From Acetobacteraceae bacterium (lineage in GTDB: Bacteria; Pseudomonadota; Alphaproteobacteria; Acetobacterales; Acetobacteraceae), in NCBI GenBank assembly GCA_027482245.1, contig JAIXWG010000038.1, positions 62,001-126,000 on the forward strand: a stretch of 64,000 nucleotides of DNA, in the 5' to 3' direction. This document shows, piece by piece, positions 16,162 to 23,727 of this stretch. Made by a program: the position numbers and the translations under genes. The notes below the pieces were generated by a model. It did not search any database. It saw only the letters and a list, made by a program, of their open reading frames with translations, and was not told the DNA's origin. Numbering within the stretch: the first letter of the stretch is position 1; each line of letters starts with the position of its first letter.

Positions 16162-17271
16162 ATGCCCGGCACCATTCCCCCCTTCCGCGCCGACCATGTC
16201 GGCAGCCTGCTGCGCCCGATGGAATTGCGGGATGCCCGCGCCGCCCGTGCCGCCGGGACCATGAGCGACCAGGCGCTGCGCGCCATCGAGGACCGCTGCA
16301 TCATCGATGTGGTGGCGCAGCAGAAGGCGATCGGCCTGAAGGCCGTGACGGATGGCGAGTTCCGTCGCGCCTTCTGGCATTTCGACTTCCTGGCCAAGCT
16401 CGGCGGCGTGGACATGTATGAGTCCGACCAGGGCATCCAGTTCAAGGGCGGCCAGACCAAGGCCTATGGGCTGAAGGTCACGGACCGCATCAGCTACAAG
16501 CCGCATCCCTTCGTGCAGGATTTCGCCTTCCTCGCGCAGAACGCGCAGGGCGCGGTGCCGAAGATCACCATCCCGTCGCCCTCCGTGCTGCATTTCCGCG
16601 GCGGCCGCCGCGCGGTGGACAGCCACACCTATCCGGAGATGGACGGCTTCTTCGCTGATCTCGGCGAGGCCTATGCCGCGGCCGTCGCGGATTTCGCCGG
16701 CGTCGGCTGCCGCTACCTGCAACTGGATGAGGTGAACATCGCCTATCTCTGCGATCCCGAGCAGATCGCGGGGCTGAAGGCGCGGGGCGAGGAGACGGAA
16801 GGGCTGCTCGGCAAGTATGCCACCCTCATCAACCGCGCGATCGATGGGCGGCCGAAGGACATGGTGGTGTCCATGCATCTCTGCCGCGGCAATTTCCGCT
16901 CCATGCACATCGCGTCGGGCGGCTATGACCCGGTGGCAGAGGTGCTGTTCAACGGCATCAATGTCGATGCCTACTTCATGGAATATGACGACGAGCGGTC
17001 CGGCAGCTTCGCGCCGCTGCGCTTCCTGCCGAAGGGCAAGATGGTGGTGCTGGGCCTGGTGACGTCCAAGCGCGGCGACCTGGAGACGAAGGAGCTGCTG
17101 AAGCGCCGGATCGATGAGGCCGCGAAGTATGCGCCGCTCGACCAGCTGGCGATCAGCCCGCAATGCGGCTTCGCCTCGACCGAGGAGGGCAACACGCTGA
17201 CGGTCGAGGAGCAGTGGGCCAAGCTGTCCCGCTGCGTCGAGGTTGCCCAGGAGGTCTGGCAGAGCCTCTGA
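16162..17271 (+). CDS. MetE C-terminal-domain (cobalamin-independent methyltransferase) protein
   Basis: A 369-residue TIM-barrel protein equivalent to the C-terminal half of cobalamin-independent methionine synthase, which transfers a methyl group to a thiol through a zinc site. The zinc ligands are visible: His239 and Cys241 in MHLCRGN, an acidic residue in FMEYDDE, and Cys335 in SPQCGFAS. The N-terminal opening RADHVGSLLRP is typical of the stand-alone group (YxjG/YxjH-like). It lacks the MetE N-terminal half, so it may use a methyl donor other than polyglutamyl methyltetrahydrofolate. Its place at the end of an importer operon suggests that it handles the imported compound. Confidence 0.88.
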   Translation: MPGTIPPFRADHVGSLLRPMELRDARAARAAGTMSDQALRAIEDRCIIDVVAQQKAIGLKAVTDGEFRRAFWHFDFLAKLGGVDMYESDQGIQFKGGQTKAYGLKVTDRISYKPHPFVQDFAFLAQNAQGAVPKITIPSPSVLHFRGGRRAVDSHTYPEMDGFFADLGEAYAAAVADFAGVGCRYLQLDEVNIAYLCDPEQIAGLKARGEETEGLLGKYATLINRAIDGRPKDMVVSMHLCRGNFRSMHIASGGYDPVAEVLFNGINVDAYFMEYDDERSGSFAPLRFLPKGKMVVLGLVTSKRGDLETKELLKRRIDEAAKYAPLDQLAISPQCGFASTEEGNTLTVEEQWAKLSRCVEVAQEVWQSL

Positions 17272-17276
17272 CCGCT

Positions 17277-17319
17277 CTCTCCCTCCCCCGCGTTTGCGGG
17301 GGAGGGTCGGGGTGGGGGT
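17277..17319. terminator. Strong hairpin terminator, copy 1 of a repeated element
   Basis: An 11-base-pair perfect stem (arms 17281-17291 and 17296-17306, loop GTTT) of C/G-rich sequence is followed by TCGGGGTGGGGGT. It lies between two convergent genes (MetE-like and Bug) and can serve both. A 43-base copy differing at one loop position occurs at 33555-33597, also between convergent genes. There is no clear T-run, so termination is inferred from structure and position. Confidence 0.65.
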
Positions 17320-17324
17320 AGGTG

Positions 17325-18290
17325 CTACTCCGCTCGAATATTCGCCGCCCTGATGACGGGCTCCAGCTGCGCCTTCTCCCGCGCAATCAGCGCCGCGAAT
17401 TCGGCGGGGCCCCCGCCACCCACGATCGCCCCCTGCTCCGTCAGCCTGCCCCCGATCATGGGCTCCCGAAGCGCGTCCCGCACCAGGCCCGCGACGCGGG
17501 TGATGATCGCCTCCGGCGTGCCGGCCGGCGCGACCAGACCGAAGGCCGTGCCGAAGACGAAGTCGATGCCCGCTTCCGCCATCGTCGGAACCTGCGGCAG
17601 CTGCGGCAGACGCTGCGGCGTCGCCACCGCCACGGGCCGCACCTGGTTGCCGGTGATCTGGCCGAGGATGTTCGGCAGATTGTCGATCACCATGTCGATC
17701 TGGCCGGAGACGAGGTCCGTCAGCGCCGGCCCCGCGCCGCGATAGGGCACGTGCTGGATGTCGGTGCCCGTCGCCTGCTTGAAGAGTTCGAGCGCGAGGT
17801 GGAGGCTGGTGCCTGCCCCCGCCGATCCCGCCGTCAGCCGGCCCGGTTCCGCCTTCGCCGCGGCCACCACCTCCTGCACGCTGCGCCAGGGCCGGCCATT
17901 CGTCACGCACATCACCTTGGGCGTGCTGGCCAGCAGCGTGATGGGCGCGAACGCCGTCTGCGTGTCGTAGGGCATGCTGCGGTAGATGAACTGGTTCACC
18001 GCGACCGGGCCCATGGAGGTCGCCAGCAGCACGTGCCCGTCCGGCGGTGACTTCGCCGCGACATCGGCGCCGATATTGCCCCCGGCACCGACGCGGTTCT
18101 CCACGACGACGGGCTGGCCGAGCTGCGCCGACATGGGCTGCGCGATGGACCGCGCCAGCACGTCCACCAGCCCGCCGGGCGGGAAGGGGACGATGATGCG
18201 GATGGGGCGGGACGGCCAGGCCTGCGCATAAGCCGGGACGGCGAGCAGCGCGGGCGCGGCGAGCAAGGCACGACGCGTGATCTTCGGCAT
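17325..18290 (-). CDS. Bug/TctC-family periplasmic substrate-binding protein
   Basis: A 321-residue receptor of the tripartite tricarboxylate (Bug) family. The signal peptide ITRRALLAAPALLAVPAYAQ is followed by the family start WPSRPIRIIVPFPPGG, then GQPVVVENRVGAGGNIG and HVPYRGAGPALTDL. It lies 35 bases downstream of the benzoylformate decarboxylase-like gene, so it probably belongs to the MarR-controlled operon and may bind benzoylformate, mandelate or a related acid. That ligand guess rests only on context. Confidence 0.9.
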   Translation of the reverse strand: MPKITRRALLAAPALLAVPAYAQAWPSRPIRIIVPFPPGGLVDVLARSIAQPMSAQLGQPVVVENRVGAGGNIGADVAAKSPPDGHVLLATSMGPVAVNQFIYRSMPYDTQTAFAPITLLASTPKVMCVTNGRPWRSVQEVVAAAKAEPGRLTAGSAGAGTSLHLALELFKQATGTDIQHVPYRGAGPALTDLVSGQIDMVIDNLPNILGQITGNQVRPVAVATPQRLPQLPQVPTMAEAGIDFVFGTAFGLVAPAGTPEAIITRVAGLVRDALREPMIGGRLTEQGAIVGGGGPAEFAALIAREKAQLEPVIRAANIRAE

Positions 18291-18325
18291 TCGGTTCCTC
18301 CCTGCGGGCTCTGATGGCCCTTCGT

Positions 18326-19924
18326 TCAGTGGCGATGATAGAGCGTCGGCACCGCCGCATCGACAACGACCTGCACCAGCATCGGGCCAGGATGCGCCAT
18401 GGCCTGCGCCAGCGCGCCGTCCAGCTCCTCCGGCTTCGTCACCAGCATGCCGGGGCAGCCCATGCCGCGGGCGAGCGCAACGAAGTCGAGCCCCGGCAGG
18501 TCGATCCCCGGCACGTCGCGCACCTGCAGCACCTGGCTGAAGGAGCGCATGGCGCCGTAGCCGGCGTTGTCGATGACGATGACGGCGAGCGGCAGCTTCT
18601 CCTGCACCGCGGTCCAGAGCGCCTGGGGCGAATACATCATCGATCCGTCGCCGATCAGGCAGACGACACGCGTGTCGGGCCTTGCCAGCCCGACGCCGAC
18701 CGCACCGGGCAGTGCGTAGCCGAGGCCCCCGCTCGCCATGGTGAAGAAGCCGCCCCAGTCGCGCATCGGCATCTGCGCATGCATGGCGGGGCGATGCGAT
18801 GGCGCTTCCTCCACCAGCACCGCACCGCGCGGCATGGCGGCGTGGAGGCGGGAGAGCAGCCAGGCGGCGGGGATGGGATCGGCGGGCGGCGGCGGCGCGG
18901 GGCGGATGCGCGGCGCGGGCGGCGTGCGTTCGCCCTTCGGCAGCAGGGCGTGTAGCGCGGGAATGGCGAGGCGGAGGCTGCCCAGCACCGACAGCCCGGC
19001 GGGGGCGGAGGCAGCGGCCTCCGCATCGGTGGTGAGGTGGATGATGGGCGGGCCGTCGCGGAAGATCGCGGCATCGCCCACGACATGGAAGGTGAAGACC
19101 GGCGCGCCGATCACCAGCACCAGGTCGTGCGGGGCCAGCGCCTCCGACACCGCCTGCGGCGCCGCGGCCAGGAAGCCGCCGAATAGGGGATGATCCTCGG
19201 GGAAGGCGATGCGGCTGGCGAAGGGGCTGGTCAGCACCTTCGCGCCGATATGCTTTGCTAATGCCACCAGCGCGGGGCCTGCGCCTTCCTGGTCCACCTC
19301 CGGCCCCACCACCAGCACGGGGTTCTTCGCCGCTGCCACCTGTGATGCGGCGCGGTCCAGGGCCGCGGGGTCGGGTGCGGAATCGCCTGCCATCTCCCGC
19401 ATCGGCACGGGCCAGCAGGGCGCGGCCCAGTCATCGGAGGGGATGGAGACGAAGGTCGGGCCCCAGGGCTTCCGCATCGCGATCCGGTGCGCCTGCGCGA
19501 TCGCCGCGGGCACGTCCTCGGCCCGCGCGGGCTCGATGGAGAACTTGACGTAAGGGCGCGGGAATTGCGCGGCCTCCGTCGCGCCGAGGAAGGGCAGGTT
19601 CGGCAGCAGGGAGCGCGCCTGCTGGCCCGCCGTGATCACCATGGGCGCCTGGTTGCGATAGGCGGTGAAGACATTGCCGAGCGCATGGCCGACGCCGGCG
19701 GCGGAGTGCAGATTGACGAAGGCGCAGCGGCCACTGGCCCGCGCATAGCCATCCGCCATCCCGATCACGCTGGCTTCCTGCAACCCCAGCACGTAGCGGA
19801 AGTCACCGGGCCAGCGATCGAGGAAGGGCAGTTCTGTCGATCCGGGATTGCCGAAGACCGTGTCGATGCCGCGATCCCGCAGCAGGTCGAAGACCGCCTG
19901 CCGCACCGTGGTCCTGCCATTCAT
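18326..19924 (-). CDS. mdlC: Benzoylformate decarboxylase-like ThDP enzyme
   Basis: A 532-residue thiamine-diphosphate enzyme closely following benzoylformate decarboxylase of the mandelate pathway. The four catalytic residues described for Pseudomonas putida MdlC (Ser26, Glu47, His70, His281) have counterparts at Ser29 (FGNPGSTELPFL), Glu50 (LQEASV), His73 (NLHSAAG) and His280 (APVFTFH). The cofactor motif is IGDGSMMYSPQALWT. The start at 19924 is fixed by an ATGA overlap with the MarR stop and a GGGGGA ribosome site. The product would be benzaldehyde and CO2 if the substrate is benzoylformate. A proline-rich insert near residues 325-345 is unusual. Confidence 0.85.
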   Translation of the reverse strand: MNGRTTVRQAVFDLLRDRGIDTVFGNPGSTELPFLDRWPGDFRYVLGLQEASVIGMADGYARASGRCAFVNLHSAAGVGHALGNVFTAYRNQAPMVITAGQQARSLLPNLPFLGATEAAQFPRPYVKFSIEPARAEDVPAAIAQAHRIAMRKPWGPTFVSIPSDDWAAPCWPVPMREMAGDSAPDPAALDRAASQVAAAKNPVLVVGPEVDQEGAGPALVALAKHIGAKVLTSPFASRIAFPEDHPLFGGFLAAAPQAVSEALAPHDLVLVIGAPVFTFHVVGDAAIFRDGPPIIHLTTDAEAAASAPAGLSVLGSLRLAIPALHALLPKGERTPPAPRIRPAPPPPADPIPAAWLLSRLHAAMPRGAVLVEEAPSHRPAMHAQMPMRDWGGFFTMASGGLGYALPGAVGVGLARPDTRVVCLIGDGSMMYSPQALWTAVQEKLPLAVIVIDNAGYGAMRSFSQVLQVRDVPGIDLPGLDFVALARGMGCPGMLVTKPEELDGALAQAMAHPGPMLVQVVVDAAVPTLYHRH

Positions 19925-20361
19925 GTCCTGTCCCCCCATCCACCCGCGATGCGGCGCAGCGTGGCGACGAAGGCGTCCCGCGCCTCCGCGCCGACCAGCG
20001 CGTCCAATTCCCGGTCATGCGCCGCCGCATGCGCGGCCAGGCGATCCAGCATGGCGTGGCCTTCCAGCGTCAGGCTCAGCGCGTAGCTGCGCCGGTCGCC
20101 CGCCACGCGGTCCCGCCGCAGCAGCCCGCGCCGTTCCAGGTCGGCCAGCGCCGGCGTCAGCGTGGATTTGTCCCGCCCCGCCGCCTGGCCCAGCGCGGTC
20201 TGGGAGATGCCGGGATGCGCCGCAACCAGGCTGAGGATGGCGTAGCGCCCGGGGCGCAGCGCGGCCTCCCCGGTGCGGCGGGCGAAGGCGGTGAAGCTCG
20301 CCTCCTGCGCCAGGCGCAGCAGGAAGCCGATCTGTCCTTCCAGCCCTTCTGGTGCCGGCAC
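19921..20361 (-). CDS. MarR-family regulator
   Basis: A 146-residue winged-helix regulator. Helix-turn-helix sequence ISQTALGQAAGRDKSTLTPALADLE is followed by the wing RRGLLRRDRVAGDRRSY. I choose a GTG start at 20361 (protein begins VPAPEGLEG) because GGAGGG lies eight bases upstream. The ATG at 20415 would place the coding region across a 20-base operator palindrome. It overlaps the decarboxylase gene by four bases, so regulator and enzyme are co-transcribed and probably autoregulated. The effector is likely an aromatic acid. Confidence 0.85.
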   Translation of the reverse strand: MPAPEGLEGQIGFLLRLAQEASFTAFARRTGEAALRPGRYAILSLVAAHPGISQTALGQAAGRDKSTLTPALADLERRGLLRRDRVAGDRRSYALSLTLEGHAMLDRLAAHAAAHDRELDALVGAEARDAFVATLRRIAGGWGDRT

Positions 20362-20380
20362 CGCCTGTTCCCTCCGCTTG

Positions 20381-20400
20381 ATCGTAGGATATCCAACGAT
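20381..20400. promoter_or_regulatory. 20-bp near-perfect palindrome, MarR operator
   Basis: ATCGTAGGATATCCAACGAT matches its own reverse complement at 18 of 20 positions. It ends 20 bases upstream of the GTG start of the MarR gene, overlapping where its ribosome-binding and promoter region should be. Length and symmetry fit a MarR dimer site. It also faces the divergent ribbon-helix-helix gene about 100 bases away. Binding is inferred. Confidence 0.65.
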
Positions 20401-20497
20401 CCGGCCCGGCCGCAATCCCGTTCCGCCTCCGGTGCCGGAACCCCTGCTGCCTCGCCCCGTTCACCATCCACACGGATGGCGGATGGATGGCAGGCGG

Positions 20498-20905
20498 ATG
20501 GAGCAGCGACCCAAGGGCGTGGCGGAGACCGAGAAGATCACGATCAATCTCGGCCATGTGGATCTCGGCCATATCGACCTGCTGGTGCGGGACGGCTTCT
20601 ACGCCAACCGCACCGACTTCATCCGCACCGCCATCCGCAACCTGGCCGACCGCCACGCGGAGGCCGCGCGCCATTCCATCACCCGCCGCGGCCTCGACCT
20701 CGGCCTGCGGCAGGTGACGCGGGCGGAGCTGGAGGCGGCGGTGGCGGCGGGCGAGCGGATCGAGATCCGCGTCCTCGGCCTCGTCACCATCGCCGCCGAC
20801 GTGACGCCGGAGCTGGCCCGCGCCGCCATCGCGGGGGTCACGGTGCTGGGCGCCTTCCAGGCCAGCGCCGCGGTGCGAGAGGCCCTGGCCGACCGCATCC
20901 GCTGA
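20498..20905 (+). CDS. Ribbon-helix-helix (CopG-like) DNA-binding protein
   Basis: A 135-residue protein whose N-terminal 50 residues look like a ribbon-helix-helix fold: a beta strand EKITINLGHVDLGHIDLLV followed by helices with YANRTDFIRTAIRNLADRH. The C-terminal part, with IEIRVLGLVTIAADVTPELA, has no recognised function. MEQRPKG at 20498 is preferred; MDGRR at 20483 is also in frame. It is divergent from the MarR operon and followed 41 bases later by the esterase gene. It may be a small repressor, though no partner toxin gene is next to it. Confidence 0.7.
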   Translation: MEQRPKGVAETEKITINLGHVDLGHIDLLVRDGFYANRTDFIRTAIRNLADRHAEAARHSITRRGLDLGLRQVTRAELEAAVAAGERIEIRVLGLVTIAADVTPELARAAIAGVTVLGAFQASAAVREALADRIR

Positions 20906-20946
20906 TCGCTTCCCGACAACAATTTGCGTCTATCCTGAAAGTACCG

Positions 20947-21990
20947 ATGACCATGATGTCCGATATCGAGGAAGCGACCCGCCTGACGCGTGCCGGCAGG
21001 CTGGCGGAGGCCACCGCCCTGCTGCGCCGTGCGATGTCCGGCGGGCCCGAGCCTGCGCCCGCGCCCACCCCCAGGCCCTCGCCCTTCGCCGCCCGCAAGC
21101 CGCGCATCGTCGATGTCGAGCCGGAGACGGGCGACCCCATCCCGCAGGGCGGGCGCTTCCTGTCGCAGACCTGCCGCATCGCCGCCGGGCAGCGCGACTA
21201 TCGCCTGCATGTCCCCGCCCGCGCGCTGCCTAGCCCCGCGCCGCTGCTGCTCATGCTGCATGGCTGCACGCAGTCGCCGGAGGATTTTGCCGCCGGCACG
21301 CGGATGAACGCGCTGGCGGAGGAACGCGGCCTCATCGTCGCCTGGCCCGCCCAGGCGCAAGCCGCGAACCCGCAGAAATGCTGGAACTGGTTCACCGCGT
21401 CGGAGCAGCGGCGGGAGGGGACGGAAGCCTCCATCCTCGCCGCCATCGCGCGGCAGGTGATGCGCGACCATCCCGTCGATGCCAGGCGCGTGTATGTCGC
21501 CGGGCTGTCGGCGGGCGGTGCCGCGGCGGCGATCCTGGGCCAGGCCTATCCGGACATCATCGCCGCGGTCGGCGTGCATTCCGGGCTGCCGGTGGGGGCG
21601 GCGCGGGACATGCCCTCCGCCTTCGCCGCCATGCGCCAGGGCGCGCCTGGCCCGGCCGCGAAGCGCCTGGTGCCGACCATCGTCTTCCACGCGGACAAGG
21701 ACACGACCGTGACCCCGCGCAACGGCGATGCGGTGATCGCGCAGCAGGAAGCCGCCGCCGGGGCGCTACGGCTGGTGGTGGAGCGCGGGCGGGCGCCGGG
21801 TGGCCATGGCTGGACGCGGCGCCAGCAGCAAGATGCATCAGGCCGGACGGTACTGGAGCAGTGGATGGTGCATGGCGGCGGCCATGCCTGGTCCGGCGGC
21901 GATGCGGCCGGCAGCTACACCGATCCGCGCGGCCCCGATGCGTCCCGCGCCATGCTCGACTTCTTCGACCAGCAGACGCTCAATCGCTGA
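20947..21990 (+). CDS. PHB-depolymerase-family (LpqC-like) esterase
   Basis: A 347-residue alpha/beta hydrolase of the esterase/PHB depolymerase family, covering feruloyl esterases, LpqC and short polyester depolymerases. Motifs are the oxyanion turn LLMLHGCTQSPEDFA, nucleophile AGLSAGGAAA, acid in FHADKDTTVTPRN, and catalytic His in HGGGHAWSGG. An N-terminal Pro-rich linker (about residues 35-55) precedes the catalytic domain. No signal peptide is evident, so it is probably intracellular. The end overlaps the convergent phosphotriesterase-like gene by 11 bases. Confidence 0.87.
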   Translation: MTMMSDIEEATRLTRAGRLAEATALLRRAMSGGPEPAPAPTPRPSPFAARKPRIVDVEPETGDPIPQGGRFLSQTCRIAAGQRDYRLHVPARALPSPAPLLLMLHGCTQSPEDFAAGTRMNALAEERGLIVAWPAQAQAANPQKCWNWFTASEQRREGTEASILAAIARQVMRDHPVDARRVYVAGLSAGGAAAAILGQAYPDIIAAVGVHSGLPVGAARDMPSAFAAMRQGAPGPAAKRLVPTIVFHADKDTTVTPRNGDAVIAQQEAAAGALRLVVERGRAPGGHGWTRRQQQDASGRTVLEQWMVHGGGHAWSGGDAAGSYTDPRGPDASRAMLDFFDQQTLNR

Positions 21991-23005
21991 TCGTCAGCAG
22001 GCGCCGCGGCGTCTCCACCAGGATCGTGTCGATCTCGCCTTGGGAAAATCCCTTCTCCCGCATGAAGGGCACGACGTTGCGCAGGATGTGGCCATAGCCG
22101 TGGCCGCCATAGGCCAGCAGCCGCGTCAGCCGGCAGATGTCCTGGGAGATCGAGATCTGGTGGAGATGCCCCCGCTCCACCAGCGCGCGGATCATGTCGA
22201 GCCGCACGCCGTCATTCGGCATGGTGATCGGGGCGAAGGACCAGTAGGCGTGTTCGTAGCCGAATAGGTCGAATTCCAGCACGCAGCCCTTATCGGCCAG
22301 GCGAAAGAGCCGGTCATGGTCGAAGATGGTGCGGTCGATGTGGTCGATGATGGTGCGGCCGATGTCGCCGCCCCGCGCACGCAGGAAATCGATGATCTCG
22401 AAGGGCTGGTCGGGCACCGCGCCGGGATGGATGGTCAGCGCCGCGCCCGTCTCCCGCTGCGCGATGACGGCGCCCGCCATCACGCGCTTCTCCTGCTCCG
22501 ACCATTCTTCCGTGCAGCCGATCTCCCCGATGATGCCGGCGCGGACTTCCGTGCCCCAGGCGCCCCGGCGCACGGCGTGGATCATCTCGGCCGCGAAGTC
22601 GTCCACGCTCCGCGTCGCGTTCTCCGCCGCGTGGTAGGCATGGACGTAGTGGCCGCAGCCCATCACGACATGCACGCCGGTGCGGCGTGAGACCTCGACC
22701 AGCCCCAGCGGATCGGGCGCCAGGCCGCCGATGGTCAGCTCCACGATGGCGTCGCCGCCATCGCCCTTGAAGGCCGCGACCTCCGCCACCGCCAGCTCCC
22801 GGTCCAGCAGCTTCGTCTTCTCGGTGTTCGGCCGGCGGCCGTAATCGATGTCGTAGCGGTTCTGCGGCGTGATCGGCACGGCGAGTTCCGGCCGGCCGCG
22901 CAGCGCGGGGGGCGTGATGTCGCAGAGCAGGTGCTCATGCATCAGCGTGGTGCCCAGGGCCCCCGGCGCGATGGGGCCCAATACCGTCGTGATGCTGCCC
23001 GCCAT
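21980..23005 (-). CDS. Phosphotriesterase-family metal hydrolase
   Basis: A 341-residue amidohydrolase-superfamily protein of the phosphotriesterase-related group, whose members are mostly lactonases or esterases. Binuclear metal ligands are visible: His23 and His25 in MHEH, Glu in IIGEIG (this subgroup uses Glu instead of the carboxylated Lys), His in LTIHPGA, His in IIDHID and Asp in SISQDI. The start at 23005 (MAGSITT) has GGGAG at good spacing. It is a single gene facing the esterase convergently. The substrate is unknown. Confidence 0.88.
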   Translation of the reverse strand: MAGSITTVLGPIAPGALGTTLMHEHLLCDITPPALRGRPELAVPITPQNRYDIDYGRRPNTEKTKLLDRELAVAEVAAFKGDGGDAIVELTIGGLAPDPLGLVEVSRRTGVHVVMGCGHYVHAYHAAENATRSVDDFAAEMIHAVRRGAWGTEVRAGIIGEIGCTEEWSEQEKRVMAGAVIAQRETGAALTIHPGAVPDQPFEIIDFLRARGGDIGRTIIDHIDRTIFDHDRLFRLADKGCVLEFDLFGYEHAYWSFAPITMPNDGVRLDMIRALVERGHLHQISISQDICRLTRLLAYGGHGYGHILRNVVPFMREKGFSQGEIDTILVETPRRLLTISD

Positions 23006-23065
23006 GCGCCGCTCCCTGGATGAGGCGCGGAGCATCGCCCGCGTCCGGCCAGGGAACAACCGGGG

Positions 23066-23476
23066 CTACTCGTCCCGCGGCCGGCCGCGATCCTTCTTGA
23101 TCTCGCCCCGCCGCGTCTTGCCCTCCAGCCGGCGGGTCTTGGAGGCCAGCGTCGGCCGCGTGGCACGGCGGGGCGGCGGCGGGGGCTCGGCGGCCTTGGC
23201 CAGCAGCTCGTCCAGCCTTTCCCGCGCCTCGGTCCGGTTGCGGTCCTGGGTGCGGTGGCGCTGCGCCTGGATGACCAGCACGCCCTCCCCCGTGATGCGC
23301 CGGCCCGCCAGGGTGCGCAGCCGCCGCGCCATGCCTTCCGGCAGGCCGATGCGGTTCAGGTCGAGCCGCAGCTCCACCGCGGTCTCCACCTTGTTGACGT
23401 TCTGCCCGCCGGGGCCGGAGGCGCGCAGGAACCGCTCCTCCAGCGCGTCATCGGGAATGGGGGGGATGCGGGCCAT
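23066..23476 (-). CDS. arfB: Alternative ribosome-rescue factor ArfB
   Basis: A 136-residue peptidyl-tRNA hydrolase that frees stalled ribosomes. The catalytic GGQ motif sits in RASGPGGQNVNKVET, and the C-terminal tail is strongly basic (KTRRLEGKTRRGEIKKDRGR), as needed for entry into the mRNA channel. Length matches ArfB (YaeJ) and rules out full class I release factors. Start at MARIPPIPDD (23476). Confidence 0.92.
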   Translation of the reverse strand: MARIPPIPDDALEERFLRASGPGGQNVNKVETAVELRLDLNRIGLPEGMARRLRTLAGRRITGEGVLVIQAQRHRTQDRNRTEARERLDELLAKAAEPPPPPRRATRPTLASKTRRLEGKTRRGEIKKDRGRPRDE

Positions 23477-23526
23477 GGTCCGGCGCTTATAGCGCGAAGC
23501 GCCGCGAAACACGCAGGCGGGATGCA

Positions 23527-23570
23527 GTTTCAAACAGGGGTTGAAACACGGGCGGAAAAACCGCTTATCT
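23527..23570 (+). promoter_or_regulatory. Promoter with 7-bp inverted repeat upstream of the haloperoxidase gene
   Basis: GTTTCAA (23527-23533) and TTGAAAC (23541-23547) form a perfect inverted repeat whose right arm overlaps a -35-like TTGAAA (23541-23546). TTATCT (23565-23570) follows after 18 bases as a -10-like box. This is the only AT-rich stretch in the 250-base spacer between arfB and the large gene at 23728, leaving a leader of about 150 bases in which I see nothing else. The promoter and operator are inferred. Confidence 0.4.
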
Positions 23571-23727
23571 GCAACCGGGAGGTGGTGTCCGGGATGCGAA
23601 GGCTCGCGGCCGGCGGGATGACCGCGGCGGCACGGGACTCACGCCGCTTGGCGCGGTCTGGTAACATTCCGGCGAGCCCCTCATGGGCAGGATGGCGGCG
23701 AGCGGGCCTAACCCGCCCTGCCCCAGG

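Noticed and set aside
20362..20415. Longer MarR protein starting at the ATG at 20415
   Set aside because: The added residues would be encoded by the operator palindrome, and the GTG at 20361 has a proper ribosome-binding site.
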